NCBI RefSeq assembly: GCF_000374185.1
Contig: NZ_KB910518.1
Coordinates: 3,109,687 to 3,173,686, forward strand
Direction of reading: 5' to 3'
Length of the DNA: 64,000 nucleotides
Source: Paenibacillus sp. HW567
GTDB taxonomy: Bacteria > Bacillota > Bacilli > Paenibacillales > Paenibacillaceae
Shown here: one piece after another, positions 52,627 to 61,108 of the stretch
Position numbering within the stretch: position 1 is the stretch's first letter
How the letters are laid out: each line of letters begins with the position of its first letter
Program-made: the position numbers and the translations under genes
The notes under the pieces: generated by a model
What the model saw: the letters and a program-made list of their open reading frames with translations, nothing else
The model's database searches: none
Told to the model about the DNA's origin: nothing

Positions 52627-52953
52627 ATGGATATTAATGAATTTCAGTTGTGGGTTAAGCAGTATTATCAGGAACGGGGCTGGTCTGATTTAGACATCTT
52701 TGTCCGGATTGGTTTCCTGGCTGAAGAAACGGGTGAGGTGGCAAGGGCTATTCGTGCGTTGGAAATCGGCAGAGATCGGCCTGATGAGGTTGAGGGGTCT
52801 TTTGCAGATAACAAAAATAACTTAACAGAAGAACTAGGAGATGTGCTTGGCAATCTCATTGTTATCGCTAACAAATATGATATCTCCCTAGAGGAAATAT
52901 TCCATACCCACCAGAAGAAGCTGGCTGCAAGATATTTGTCATCAAAGGAGTAA
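52627..52953 (+). CDS. MazG-like nucleotide pyrophosphohydrolase
   Basis: 108 residues of the all-alpha NTP pyrophosphatase (MazG/YvdC) type: ERGWSDLDIFVRIGFLAEETGEVARAI (in parts), with metal-binding E-E-x-x-E and, in the second half, LTEELGDVLGNLIVIANKY with E-x-x-D. Ahead of it is GGAGGGTTATC. Eight bases after it begins a LOG family gene. The same pair (yvdC-yvdD) exists in Bacillus subtilis, hinting at linked nucleotide housekeeping. Confidence 0.9.
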   Translation: MDINEFQLWVKQYYQERGWSDLDIFVRIGFLAEETGEVARAIRALEIGRDRPDEVEGSFADNKNNLTEELGDVLGNLIVIANKYDISLEEIFHTHQKKLAARYLSSKE

Positions 52954-52961
52954 TCAGAATT

Positions 52962-53540
52962 ATGAAGAATATAGCAGTATTTTGCGGCTCCAGTGATGGA
53001 GCGTCCCCAATATATAAGGAAAGTGCTTATGCCCTGGGAAAAGAACTCGCAGAACGCAACCTTACCCTCATCTATGGAGGGGCAAAAGTCGGCTTAATGG
53101 GTGCGGTCGCAGACGGGGTACTGGAAGCAGGGGGAAATGCCGTTGGTATCCTTCCACATTTTTTGCAGGACCGGGAGATTGCCCATCAAAAACTAACTGA
53201 ACTAATTATTGTGAATTCGATGCACGAACGAAAAGCAAAAATGGCAGAGCTGGCGGACGGATTCATTGCTTTGCCTGGCGGTCCCGGAACGCTGGAAGAG
53301 TATTTCGAAATCTTCACATGGGCTCAACTGGGTCTGCACGACAAGCCATGCGGTCTTCTAAATGTCCACCATTATTTTGATCCGCTCATTTCTATGTTTG
53401 ATCACATGGCCCGGGAGAAATTCATGCAGGAGAAATATCGTTCAATGGTCATTACGGACACAGCTCCTAAGGGAATTCTACAGCAGTTTCTCAGCTATTC
53501 TCCACCCTCTGTCAAGACATACTCTACCGAAAAAGTCTAA
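52962..53540 (+). CDS. LOG family protein (TIGR00730, YvdD-like)
   Basis: 192 residues with the LOG signature PGGPGTLEEYFE and the preceding SMHERKAKMAELADGFIALP. The N-terminal Rossmann motif is AVFCGSSDGASPIYKESAY, with LIYGGAKVGLMG. Such enzymes (often mis-called lysine decarboxylases) cleave nucleoside 5'-monophosphates to base plus ribose 5-phosphate; plant LOG makes active cytokinin. Directly follows the MazG-like gene, so both are probably one transcript. Confidence 0.92.
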   Translation: MKNIAVFCGSSDGASPIYKESAYALGKELAERNLTLIYGGAKVGLMGAVADGVLEAGGNAVGILPHFLQDREIAHQKLTELIIVNSMHERKAKMAELADGFIALPGGPGTLEEYFEIFTWAQLGLHDKPCGLLNVHHYFDPLISMFDHMAREKFMQEKYRSMVITDTAPKGILQQFLSYSPPSVKTYSTEKV

Positions 53541-53543
53541 TAC

Positions 53544-53583
53544 CATACGAAGAGCTGACTGCGGCGGGCCAGCTCTTCGTATG
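53544..53583. terminator. Hairpin between convergent LOG and siderophore-regulator genes
   Basis: Perfect stem CATACGAAGAGCTG / CAGCTCTTCGTATG with a 12-nt loop. No T run follows on either strand, but the position between two converging genes suggests a terminator. Confidence 0.6.
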
Positions 53584-53599
53584 TGCATTTACCTCGCCG

Positions 53600-55198
53600 T
53601 CACGCCAGTACGCGCAATACGTCCTCAATCTTCCGCTGATGGGAGAGTACGCCGTAATTCATCCAGGCCATAAAATCCACCTCGTACACGCAACCGCTGT
53701 GCACAGCGGGCAGTCTGTTCCATAGCACCGAATCCAGAAGCTCCCTTCCCTCCCCTTCCTGCCGGTCAAAGGTAATGAACAAATGGTCCGCAGTCAGGTG
53801 TGACAGCTCCTCACTGGTCAGGTTCACGCGCTTTTGCCCCCGGGTAAGCTGCCGGACGAGCGGATGCGGATGCAGGCCCAGGTCACGATGCAATACACCC
53901 CCTGTATACCCCAGCCCGTCACAGCCATATAGAGTAATTCCACAGGCGGATATTCGTAAGAAGGCTACGCTGCTGTCCCGTACACTGCGGCTAAGCTGCT
54001 GTTTGGCCCGCGTTGCCTGCTGCTCGTAATTGCTTATTACCTCACGCACACGTCCCGTCCTGCCAAAGATGGCTGCTGCAGAGCGCAGAGTAGCCCGCCA
54101 GTCCTCCTGATGAAAAGGGAGCCTGAGCAGCGGGGCAATCTGACGGCACTCATCCAGATGCCAGCGCTGAAAGCCGTCATCCAGCATAATCAGCTCGGGG
54201 GTATAGCTGGAAAGCTGCTGCCAGTCACCGGTCGAAATATCGAAGGCGGGCACCTGATGAAGACCGAGATAATCCTGCTTTCCCCACTGGGCATGGGACA
54301 ACTGCACCACCGGAACAATACCCAAGGCCAGCAGGTAATCCTCCAGAAAAGGAGCGAATACACGCAGCCCCTCCTGATGAAGGCTTCTATATTGGCCGGG
54401 CGTAACCCCCACGGACCCCTTAAACCGCCGGTTAAAATAATATTCATTGCTGTAGCCGACAGTAAGCGCAATATCATGCAGACGGTCGCTGGTCAGAAGC
54501 AGCATCTGCTGCGCCCGTTCGATACGCAGGCCATTCAAATACTCCAAGGGGATTTGCCCTGTCATCTCTTTAAAAAGCCGGGGATATCGGGCACGACTAA
54601 TGCCTGCAATCTCGGCCAGGTGTTCGACGGTAACCGCTTCGCTGAAATGCTCCTGCATATAGTGGAGGGAACGCTGCATCGCCTCATTCTCATCCCTTGT
54701 CTTGAGTCCAGTGACATTTGCGCGCATAATCAGCAGCAGCAGCTCCTGAAAGCGGGTATCACCCGCGAACCCTTCGATCTCATCCGGGCTTCTGCGGCTA
54801 TGGCAGATTGATCCCAGCAGCAACGCACACTGTGAATAAGGTCTGCAATGGACGGGCCCCGGACGGAGAATTCCGTTCTTGGGTAGCTTTGTCTTTCCGC
54901 TATACCCGCTGTTTCCGCCCCCGATAATTTCAAAAGTGATTCGATAGAAGCTAAGCCCCCGCTCTCCCGCCTGTATCCGGTTGATGTCCCCGGCTTCAAA
55001 GAGGAATCCCACCCCCTTTTCCAATGGGAAACGCCTGTCCTCCACTTCAACCCAGCCCGTTCCCTCCGAAATAATGATCAGCGTATAATCCTGATACACT
55101 ATAGCGGATTTGCTTTCGTTAAGAAATTGGGTAACTGCTTCTATGCCAAGCAAGCTGTAGAACAGCTTTTTACCATTGCCGTCATTCGGTTCTTCCAC
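53600..55198 (-). CDS. AraC-type regulator fused to siderophore-binding domain (Btr-like)
   Basis: 532 residues from the GTG at 55198; Bacillus Btr has a similar length. An N-terminal sensing part (about 1-140) is followed by an AraC helix-turn-helix pair (YMQEHFSEAVTVEHLAEIAG, YFNRRFKGSVGVTPGQYRS, about 185-285). The C-terminal TroA-like binding domain (EDYLLALGIVPVVQLSHAQW, KQDYLGLHQVPAFDIS) resembles the lipoprotein encoded next door. Btr activates siderophore import when its ligand binds. The longer frame to 55270 runs through the Fur box and is unlikely. Confidence 0.9.
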   Translation of the reverse strand: MEEPNDGNGKKLFYSLLGIEAVTQFLNESKSAIVYQDYTLIIISEGTGWVEVEDRRFPLEKGVGFLFEAGDINRIQAGERGLSFYRITFEIIGGGNSGYSGKTKLPKNGILRPGPVHCRPYSQCALLLGSICHSRRSPDEIEGFAGDTRFQELLLLIMRANVTGLKTRDENEAMQRSLHYMQEHFSEAVTVEHLAEIAGISRARYPRLFKEMTGQIPLEYLNGLRIERAQQMLLLTSDRLHDIALTVGYSNEYYFNRRFKGSVGVTPGQYRSLHQEGLRVFAPFLEDYLLALGIVPVVQLSHAQWGKQDYLGLHQVPAFDISTGDWQQLSSYTPELIMLDDGFQRWHLDECRQIAPLLRLPFHQEDWRATLRSAAAIFGRTGRVREVISNYEQQATRAKQQLSRSVRDSSVAFLRISACGITLYGCDGLGYTGGVLHRDLGLHPHPLVRQLTRGQKRVNLTSEELSHLTADHLFITFDRQEGEGRELLDSVLWNRLPAVHSGCVYEVDFMAWMNYGVLSHQRKIEDVLRVLA

Positions 55199-55217
55199 CC
55201 TGCTCCGCCCCCATAAT

Positions 55218-55232
55218 TGAGAATCATTTTCA
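55218..55232. promoter_or_regulatory. Candidate Fur box upstream of the Btr-like gene
   Basis: TGAGAATCATTTTCA is a 7-1-7 inverted repeat with two differences from the Fur consensus TGATAATnATTATCA, 20 bp upstream of the GTG start. Confidence 0.65.
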
Positions 55233-55251
55233 CTACATTTAAGTGTAGAAC

Positions 55252-55291
55252 AAAAAAGAAGGCCTATCAACTATGCGGATAGACCTTCTTT
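55252..55291 (-). terminator. Terminator of the siderophore-binding lipoprotein gene
   Basis: Minus strand AAGAAGGTCTATCCGCATAG...GATAGGCCTTCTT with TTTTTTG, 28 nt past the stop; separates it from the Btr-like gene. Confidence 0.88.
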
Positions 55292-55318
55292 ATGCGGTTC
55301 ATGGCACTGCCTTGTGTT

Positions 55319-56347
55319 TTATTTCACCATAACCTTCAGCAGATCGTCAAGCTTCATCGAATTGGCCGTGATGGCGCCGGACTGCCAGTGCGAACGTTCC
55401 ATTTTATAAATATTTCCGTTCTTCACGGCGGGCAGGTTCTTCCACAGCGGACCATCGAGAATTTGAAGCGCCTCCTGATTCTTTGCTGTATCCCAGCCTC
55501 CATTGTCAGGAAATACAATAATATGATCCGCTTCAAGCTTAGGAATAACCTCTTCCGATATAACCGCCTGATAATCTGTCATCTCCGCAGCCATCGGGAC
55601 TGGAGTCAGTCCGAATTGATCATAAATCATACCGGTATAACGGTTTTTGACACCGAATAAAGCGAAGGTTTTGTCTGCAACGTTCAGCCGGATCACTGCC
55701 ACCTTCTCTTGCCCCAGCGCCTGCTGCAGCTTAGCTTTTCCATCCGCCACCTTCTGATCGTACTCCGCAAGCACGGCTTCTGCCTTCTCGGGAATACCCA
55801 GCGCGTCTGCTATGGCTGTGAGCGTCTGTCTGGAGTCCTGAAGCACCCGCTCCGGCAAACGGTAGGTTGGCGCAATCTTGGAATATTGTTCATATTTTGC
55901 GGCATCCGCGCCTCCGTCGAGGATAATCAGATCCGGGTCTTTTTCCAGCAATGCTTCTATACTTCCGGTGACATCGAATTCAGGCACATCAAGGTTCAAG
56001 TAATCCTGCTTGCCCCAGCTCGGGTGATACCATTGAACCACCGGAGTAACCCCCAGCGCTTTCAGGTAATCCTCCACATAAATTCCTGCGATCCGCTGAG
56101 GGTTGGCGGGAATCTCAACATCTCCGAATTCCCCGGCAACGGTGCGCGTCCCGGCTTCAGCCGGCTTACTGCCGCCTGCATCGGCTGGGGTGCTGCTTGC
56201 GGTTGATTGCGCCGCCACATTTTCTGTTTGTACGGCGTTGTCCGCAGCATTGTTACGGGTCCCGCATGCCGCGAGTACAGTGAATGCCATAATAAGTACG
56301 GCTGTCCAGACGAATTTTCTACCCCATTGTACCATTAGTTTCTTCAC
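55319..56347 (-). CDS. Iron-siderophore ABC transporter substrate-binding lipoprotein (FeuA-like)
   Basis: 342 residues. A lipobox signal peptide (VLAACG), a low-complexity linker (Ala/Ser/Thr-rich, about 30-65), then a class III (TroA/FhuD-like) binding fold: VAGEFGDVEIPANPQRIAGI, YVEDYLKALGVTPVVQWYHP, KDPDLIILDGGADAAKYEQY and, near the end, GPLWKNLPAVKNGNIYKMER. It binds the ferric siderophore outside the membrane. No permease or ATPase gene lies nearby, so the transporter is encoded elsewhere. The binding region is a relative of the C-terminal domain of the Btr-like regulator. Confidence 0.92.
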   Translation of the reverse strand: MKKLMVQWGRKFVWTAVLIMAFTVLAACGTRNNAADNAVQTENVAAQSTASSTPADAGGSKPAEAGTRTVAGEFGDVEIPANPQRIAGIYVEDYLKALGVTPVVQWYHPSWGKQDYLNLDVPEFDVTGSIEALLEKDPDLIILDGGADAAKYEQYSKIAPTYRLPERVLQDSRQTLTAIADALGIPEKAEAVLAEYDQKVADGKAKLQQALGQEKVAVIRLNVADKTFALFGVKNRYTGMIYDQFGLTPVPMAAEMTDYQAVISEEVIPKLEADHIIVFPDNGGWDTAKNQEALQILDGPLWKNLPAVKNGNIYKMERSHWQSGAITANSMKLDDLLKVMVK

Positions 56348-56366
56348 TCCTGCGCTTCATTGTGAT

Positions 56367-56381
56367 TGATTATCATTCTCA
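56367..56381. promoter_or_regulatory. Candidate Fur box upstream of the FeuA-like gene
   Basis: TGATTATCATTCTCA, 7-1-7 type with two differences from the Fur consensus, 20 bp upstream of the start codon. Confidence 0.68.
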
Positions 56382-56674
56382 TGTAATCTTAATCACAATA
56401 GTAGCATGTCTCCCTCAGCTTTCAATGCACTTTCTCTACAAATATCTTATACAAACATGCCGGACGCTTGCACTGGAATCCTGTGAGGAACCAAATACCG
56501 AAATTAAAAAGGACCCTGCCGTTATCCGGCAAGGCCAAGTGCATACAACAGGTGTTGTCTCTACTATAACTGACAATTATTAAGGGAGTGTATGAACATC
56601 GGCATCATTTTGATGCGCAGTAAAGATATTCGTAAACGGAGGCGATGATAATACGGCGAATTCGCTAATCGGAG
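56382..56674. other. Gene-free stretch
   Basis: About 290 bp between the Fur box and the small membrane gene. No convincing ORF or RNA structure seen. Confidence 0.4.
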
Positions 56675-56908
56675 CTATTTATCAAGCATGGATGACACTA
56701 AAGGCATGAGTAAGAGTGCAAATCCGATCGCGGTAAAAATGGCTGCGCCAATTGCAGAAGCTACAAAGTAGGCTCTGGGCGGCTCCTTCACCGCTTTCCA
56801 GCCTTGGGTAATCTTCCAAAAGGAGTATGGCCGGATTGCAGCATAGGCTGCTGCCGCTGTCCAAAGCACTAAAAATGCTGTGAAGATCCATGAAATAACG
56901 TTTGGCAT
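56675..56908 (-). CDS. Small membrane protein (DUF6199-like), 77 aa
   Basis: From the ATG at 56908, preceded by AGGAGGAGG. Two membrane segments (ISWIFTAFLVLWTAAAAYAAI and SAIGAAIFTAIGFALLLMPL) join a loop RPYSFWKITQGWKAVKEPPR that carries the Pro-Tyr-x-x-W-K phrase of this family. Single gene. No function known. Confidence 0.72.
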   Translation of the reverse strand: MPNVISWIFTAFLVLWTAAAAYAAIRPYSFWKITQGWKAVKEPPRAYFVASAIGAAIFTAIGFALLLMPLVSSMLDK

Positions 56909-57096
56909 AATCCTCCTCCTACTTGTTCCCCGCAGCATATTCTCAATATAATCCAAATGGAACAATTTGTAAATCAGTAATCACTCTTCCATTCTCCACA
57001 TGAGCTCATTTGCAACGCAAGCCCTGTGCTTCAGCAAGCAAATTTCTTTGCTCCGGGTGATTGATTTCTGCGAACTTTTATTTTACAATAGGCTCA

Positions 57097-57110
57097 TAAA
57101 CGCGCGTTTA
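57097..57110. promoter_or_regulatory. LacI-type operator upstream of the regulator gene
   Basis: Perfect palindrome TAAACGCGCGTTTA, 112 bp before the LacI start. It matches the site before the GH94 gene and suggests autoregulation. Confidence 0.8.
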
Positions 57111-57221
57111 CAAATAGAAACGGCGCTCTCCTTAAAAGGAATGCAGCCGCTTCAGGGAGAAATATAAGGAGGATGGCACAACACCTATGAATCCTTATAT
57201 TTTGAGAAAAGGGGGGGCATT

Positions 57222-58277
57222 ATGCGCAGCGAAGATATAGCCAAGCTCGCCGGGGTGTCCCGAAGCACGGTATCCCGCGTGATCAACAATTATTCCAACG
57301 TCCCTGAGGAGACCCGGGCCAAGGTGCTGAAGGTAATTGAGCAGCATCAGTACGAGCCGAACAGCTTCGCCCGGGCTCTGGCCGGCAAGAAGACCGATAC
57401 GATCGGGCTTTTCGCTATCAGCATGAACGAGAAGGAGAACACGACCCGGATCTATCAGAACAATTATTTCGCGCCTTTCGTCGATGCCGTTGTCGACACG
57501 TCGAATGCCCGCGGCTGTTATGTGCTGATCCATACCGTCTACTCTCCCGACGATTTCCTGAAGGTGAAGCAGGCTTTCCTGCAGAAACGGATTGACGGCG
57601 GCATCATCGTCGGCACCCAGAAGGATATTGATATCGTACGGGAAATGGTCAGTCTTGATTATCCGCTTGTGCTGATTGATTACGACATTTCGGAGATTAT
57701 GTCTGAGCATCTGGACCGCAATCATCTCGCTATTGTAAATTCCAAGGACTATGAGGGCACAACGGAAGCCATTGAGTATCTGATTGGCCTGGGCCATCAA
57801 GCAATCGGCATCATTTGCGGAAGAATGAATACGTACTCCGGCCGGGAGCGCTATATGGCATACGTGGACACGCTGAAGAAGCATGGACTGGCGCTGGATG
57901 AGAGATTCATCCTGAAGGGAGAATTCCTGAAAGATGCCGCCTATGAAGAGGTTCAGAAGCTGATTGCTTCCGGCGGACCTTTGCCGACTGCCTTCTTCTC
58001 TTCCAACGATGACATGGCTATCTCTGCAATGGAAGCGTTCTCTGAACATGGAATTTCCGTGCCAGAGGATATCTCCATTGCCGGATTCGATGATGTGCAG
58101 CTTGCTTCACGCATTCATCCCAAGCTGACCTCCGTACGTCTGCCGATTTACGAAATGTCCAAGGCCGCAGTCGAGAAGGTGATCGAGCTGTGCGATTCGT
58201 CGCAGCCGACCTTCAGTACGATTAGCTTCCCGGCTCAACTGGTTGAGAGAGATTCCTGCCAGCCGCCGAAGAAGTAA
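57222..58277 (+). CDS. LacI-family transcriptional regulator of the cellobiose phosphorylase gene
   Basis: 351 residues. N-terminal HTH with hinge ([34 protein letters not shown]) and a periplasmic-binding-like ligand domain ([40 protein letters not shown]). AAGGGGGGG precedes the ATG. Palindromic operators lie before this gene and before the GH94 gene 178 bp downstream on the same strand. It is therefore probably the local repressor, released by a cellobiose-related sugar. Ligand inferred from the neighbour. Confidence 0.9.
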   Translation: MRSEDIAKLAGVSRSTVSRVINNYSNVPEETRAKVLKVIEQHQYEPNSFARALAGKKTDTIGLFAISMNEKENTTRIYQNNYFAPFVDAVVDTSNARGCYVLIHTVYSPDDFLKVKQAFLQKRIDGGIIVGTQKDIDIVREMVSLDYPLVLIDYDISEIMSEHLDRNHLAIVNSKDYEGTTEAIEYLIGLGHQAIGIICGRMNTYSGRERYMAYVDTLKKHGLALDERFILKGEFLKDAAYEEVQKLIASGGPLPTAFFSSNDDMAISAMEAFSEHGISVPEDISIAGFDDVQLASRIHPKLTSVRLPIYEMSKAAVEKVIELCDSSQPTFSTISFPAQLVERDSCQPPKK

Positions 58278-58297
58278 AGGCTGCCTGCAAAAGCTGC

Positions 58298-58338
58298 CAC
58301 ATGCTCGCCTCAGCGCTGCGCGCTTGAAGGAGCATGTG
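58298..58338 (+). terminator. Weak hairpin after the LacI gene
   Basis: CACATGCTC...GAGCATGTG with a GC-rich loop, 20 nt past the stop. No T run follows, so termination would be inefficient. Confidence 0.4.
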
Positions 58339-58415
58339 TGCATCTCTTGTGGGAGCGGCAATTATGTATCATACCCGAGAAGCTCCCTTTTCCCCGGGGG
58401 ATTTTTTCTCGGTCC

Positions 58416-58433
58416 TGTAAACGCGCGTTCACA
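58416..58433. promoter_or_regulatory. LacI-type operator upstream of the GH94 gene
   Basis: TGTAAACGCGCGTTCACA, an 18-bp palindrome with one mismatched pair, 22 bp before the GH94 start; core identical to 57098-57109. Confidence 0.82.
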
Positions 58434-58455
58434 ATTGAAAGGAGACTATTTTCTT

Positions 58456-60891
58456 ATGAAATTCGGAACTTTTGACGATACTCGCAAAGAGTATGTAATC
58501 AACACTCCTAAAACGCCTTACCCATGGATCAACTACCTCGGCAACGAGCAGTTTTTCGGCCTGATCTCCAATACTGCCGGCGGCTACACCTTCTACCGGG
58601 ATGCCCGGATGAGAAGACTTACCCGTTACCGGTATAACAATATTCCGCTGGATACCGGCGGACGCTACTACTATCTGTATGATGACGGCGATTTCTGGAC
58701 CCCGGGCTGGATGCCGGTTAAGCGTGACCTTGATTTCTACGAGTGCCGTCACGGTCTCGGCTATACTTCTATTACCGGAGAGCGGAACGGCATTTCCGTG
58801 AACCAGCTTGCTTTTGTACCGATGGGCCACAATGCCGAAGTGCATCGGCTGGTGGTTAAGAACACCGGCGACGCGAAGAAATCCGTGAAGCTGTTCTCTT
58901 TTGCCGAATTCTGTCTGTGGAATGCCCAGGATGATATGACCAACTTCCAGCGCAACCTCAGCACCGGCGAAGTTGAAGTGAAGGATTCTGTTATCTACCA
59001 CAAAACCGAATACCGCGAGCGCAGAAACCACTACGCTTTCTACTCTGTCAACAAAGCCATCGACGGCTTCGACACCGACCGTGAATCCTTCGTAGGCATG
59101 TACAACGGCCTGGATGCTCCTCAGGCCGTTGCTGCCGGAGAAGCCACCAATTCCGTAGCGAGCGGCTGGTCTCCGATCGGCTCTCATGCCCTGAACATCA
59201 CGCTGGAACCGGGCGAAGAGCAAAGCTTCATCTTCGTGCTCGGCTATATCGAGAATCCGGAAGATGAGAAATGGGAAGCGCTGAACGTTATTAACAAAAA
59301 ACCGGCGCTTGCTGTCATCGAACAATTTGCTACAGATGCTCAAGTGGATGCTGCCCTGGCTGTTCTGGCTGCACACTGGGATAACCTGCTGTCCAAATAC
59401 CAGATTCAGAGCGGCGACGAGAAGCTTAACCGCATGGTGAACATCTGGAATCCGTACCAATGTATGGTTACCTTCAACATGTCCCGTTCGGCTTCCTACT
59501 TCGAATCCGGTATTGGCCGCGGTATGGGCTTCCGCGACTCCAACCAGGACTTGCTCGGCTTCGTGCACCAAATTCCAGAGCGTGCCAGAGAACGTATTCT
59601 GGATATCGCCGCTACCCAGTTCGAAGATGGCAGCGCGTATCACCAGTACCAGCCGCTCACCAAAAAAGGCAACAACGAAGTCGGCTCCGGCTTCAACGAT
59701 GATCCGCTCTGGCTGATCTCGGGAACGGCTGCTTACATTAAAGAAACTGGCGATTATTCGATCCTCGATGAGCAGGTTCCGTTCGACAGCAACCCGGACA
59801 ACACCGCTACCCTGTTCGAGCACTTGAAACGCTCCTTCGAGCATGTTACCAATAACCTCGGACCACATGGCCTGCCGCTGATCGGCCGGGCCGACTGGAA
59901 CGACTGCCTCAACCTTAACTGCTTCTCCACCGAGCCGGGCGAATCGTTCCAGACGACTGAGAATATCGCTGGCGGCGTAGCGGAATCCGTGTTCATCGCG
60001 GGTCTGTTCGTCTTCGTTGGACCGGATTATGCGGAAATCTGCCGCATGCGCGGACTTGACGATGTGGCTGCAGATGCGGTTGCGAAGATCGACAATATGC
60101 GTGAAATTACGCTGACCCACGGCTTCGACGGCGACTGGTTCCTGCGCGCTTACGACCACTACGGCGACAAGATCGGCAGCAAAGAGAACGAAGAAGGCCA
60201 AATCTTCATCGAGCCGCAGGGCATCTGCGTTATGGCCGGTATCGGCGTAGAAGGCGGACAGGCGGACAAAGCGCTGACCTCCGTACAGGAACGTCTGGAT
60301 ACCAAATACGGTATCGTATTGCAGCAGCCTCCATATTCCAAGTACTATCTGAACCTCGGTGAAATCTCCACGTACCCTCCGGGCTACAAGGAAAACGCCG
60401 GTATTTTCTGCCACAACAACCCTTGGATTATGATCGCCGAAACCGTGCTGGGACATGGCGACAGAGCCTTCGAAGTGTACTCCAAGATCGCTCCGGCTTA
60501 CCTTGAGGATATCAGCGAAGTGCACCGCATGGAACCTTACGTCTACTCGCAGATGATCGCCGGTAAAGATGCCGTACGCCACGGGGAAGCCAAAAACTCC
60601 TGGCTCACCGGTACAGCCGCTTGGAACTACGTGGCTATTACCCAGTCCATTCTGGGCATCCAGGCTGACTTCGGCGGCCTGAAGGTTGACCCTTGTATTC
60701 CTGCCGCATGGGACGGCTTCGAGATCACCCGCGTCTTCCGCGGCGACACTTATGTCATCCAGATCAAGAACCCGAATCACGTCTCCAAGGGTGTGGCCCG
60801 CCTGACGGTTGACGGCGCTGCTGTTGAAGGCAACGTTATCGCTCCTGCCGGCGACGGCGCTGTGCATCATGTCGTTGTAGAGCTGGGCTAA
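58456..60891 (+). CDS. Cellobiose phosphorylase (GH94)
   Basis: Phosphorolysis of cellobiose to glucose 1-phosphate and glucose, saving ATP, in the cytoplasm. With the ATG at 58456 (GAAAGGAG upstream) it has 811 residues, the length of clostridial cellobiose phosphorylases, and follows them closely: [50 protein letters not shown]. The catalytic Asp483 lies in [11 protein letters not shown], and [15 protein letters not shown] follows. Codon usage is strongly biased, as for a highly expressed gene, and leaves a long antisense frame open. No cellobiose transporter gene is in the window. Confidence 0.95.
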   Translation: MKFGTFDDTRKEYVINTPKTPYPWINYLGNEQFFGLISNTAGGYTFYRDARMRRLTRYRYNNIPLDTGGRYYYLYDDGDFWTPGWMPVKRDLDFYECRHGLGYTSITGERNGISVNQLAFVPMGHNAEVHRLVVKNTGDAKKSVKLFSFAEFCLWNAQDDMTNFQRNLSTGEVEVKDSVIYHKTEYRERRNHYAFYSVNKAIDGFDTDRESFVGMYNGLDAPQAVAAGEATNSVASGWSPIGSHALNITLEPGEEQSFIFVLGYIENPEDEKWEALNVINKKPALAVIEQFATDAQVDAALAVLAAHWDNLLSKYQIQSGDEKLNRMVNIWNPYQCMVTFNMSRSASYFESGIGRGMGFRDSNQDLLGFVHQIPERARERILDIAATQFEDGSAYHQYQPLTKKGNNEVGSGFNDDPLWLISGTAAYIKETGDYSILDEQVPFDSNPDNTATLFEHLKRSFEHVTNNLGPHGLPLIGRADWNDCLNLNCFSTEPGESFQTTENIAGGVAESVFIAGLFVFVGPDYAEICRMRGLDDVAADAVAKIDNMREITLTHGFDGDWFLRAYDHYGDKIGSKENEEGQIFIEPQGICVMAGIGVEGGQADKALTSVQERLDTKYGIVLQQPPYSKYYLNLGEISTYPPGYKENAGIFCHNNPWIMIAETVLGHGDRAFEVYSKIAPAYLEDISEVHRMEPYVYSQMIAGKDAVRHGEAKNSWLTGTAAWNYVAITQSILGIQADFGGLKVDPCIPAAWDGFEITRVFRGDTYVIQIKNPNHVSKGVARLTVDGAAVEGNVIAPAGDGAVHHVVVELG

Positions 60892-61007
60892 ACAGCCGCT
60901 GCGCAAGACAGTGTATAGAATGGCTGATTAAGCAGTAAAACGGCGGGTCTCGTCTTTGTAAAAGGACGGCGTAGCCGTTATCACTTGATAGCCTTTGGCA
61001 TTCTCTT

Positions 61008-61054
61008 CAAAAAAGCCACCCGGTCGTCCGCTGCTGCAGCGGTGCCGGGTGGCT
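61008..61054 (-). terminator. Terminator of the GH127 gene
   Basis: Minus strand AGCCACCCGGCACCGCTGCAG...CGGACGACCGGGTGGCT with TTTTTTG, 55 nt past the stop. Confidence 0.9.
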
Positions 61055-61108
61055 CTATTTAATATTACGGCTGAACAACTTCACGGGTCCGCGGAAAGTC
61101 GCCGCAGC

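Noticed and set aside
57097-57110. CcpA cre site
   Set aside because: The centre is CGCGCG with even symmetry rather than the single CG of cre, and a dedicated LacI gene is adjacent.
58429-60906. 825-codon open frame on the minus strand opposite the GH94 gene
   Set aside because: It is in antisense phase to a gene with strong codon bias, which removes stops on the other strand. The protein resembles no family and has no ribosome site or promoter.
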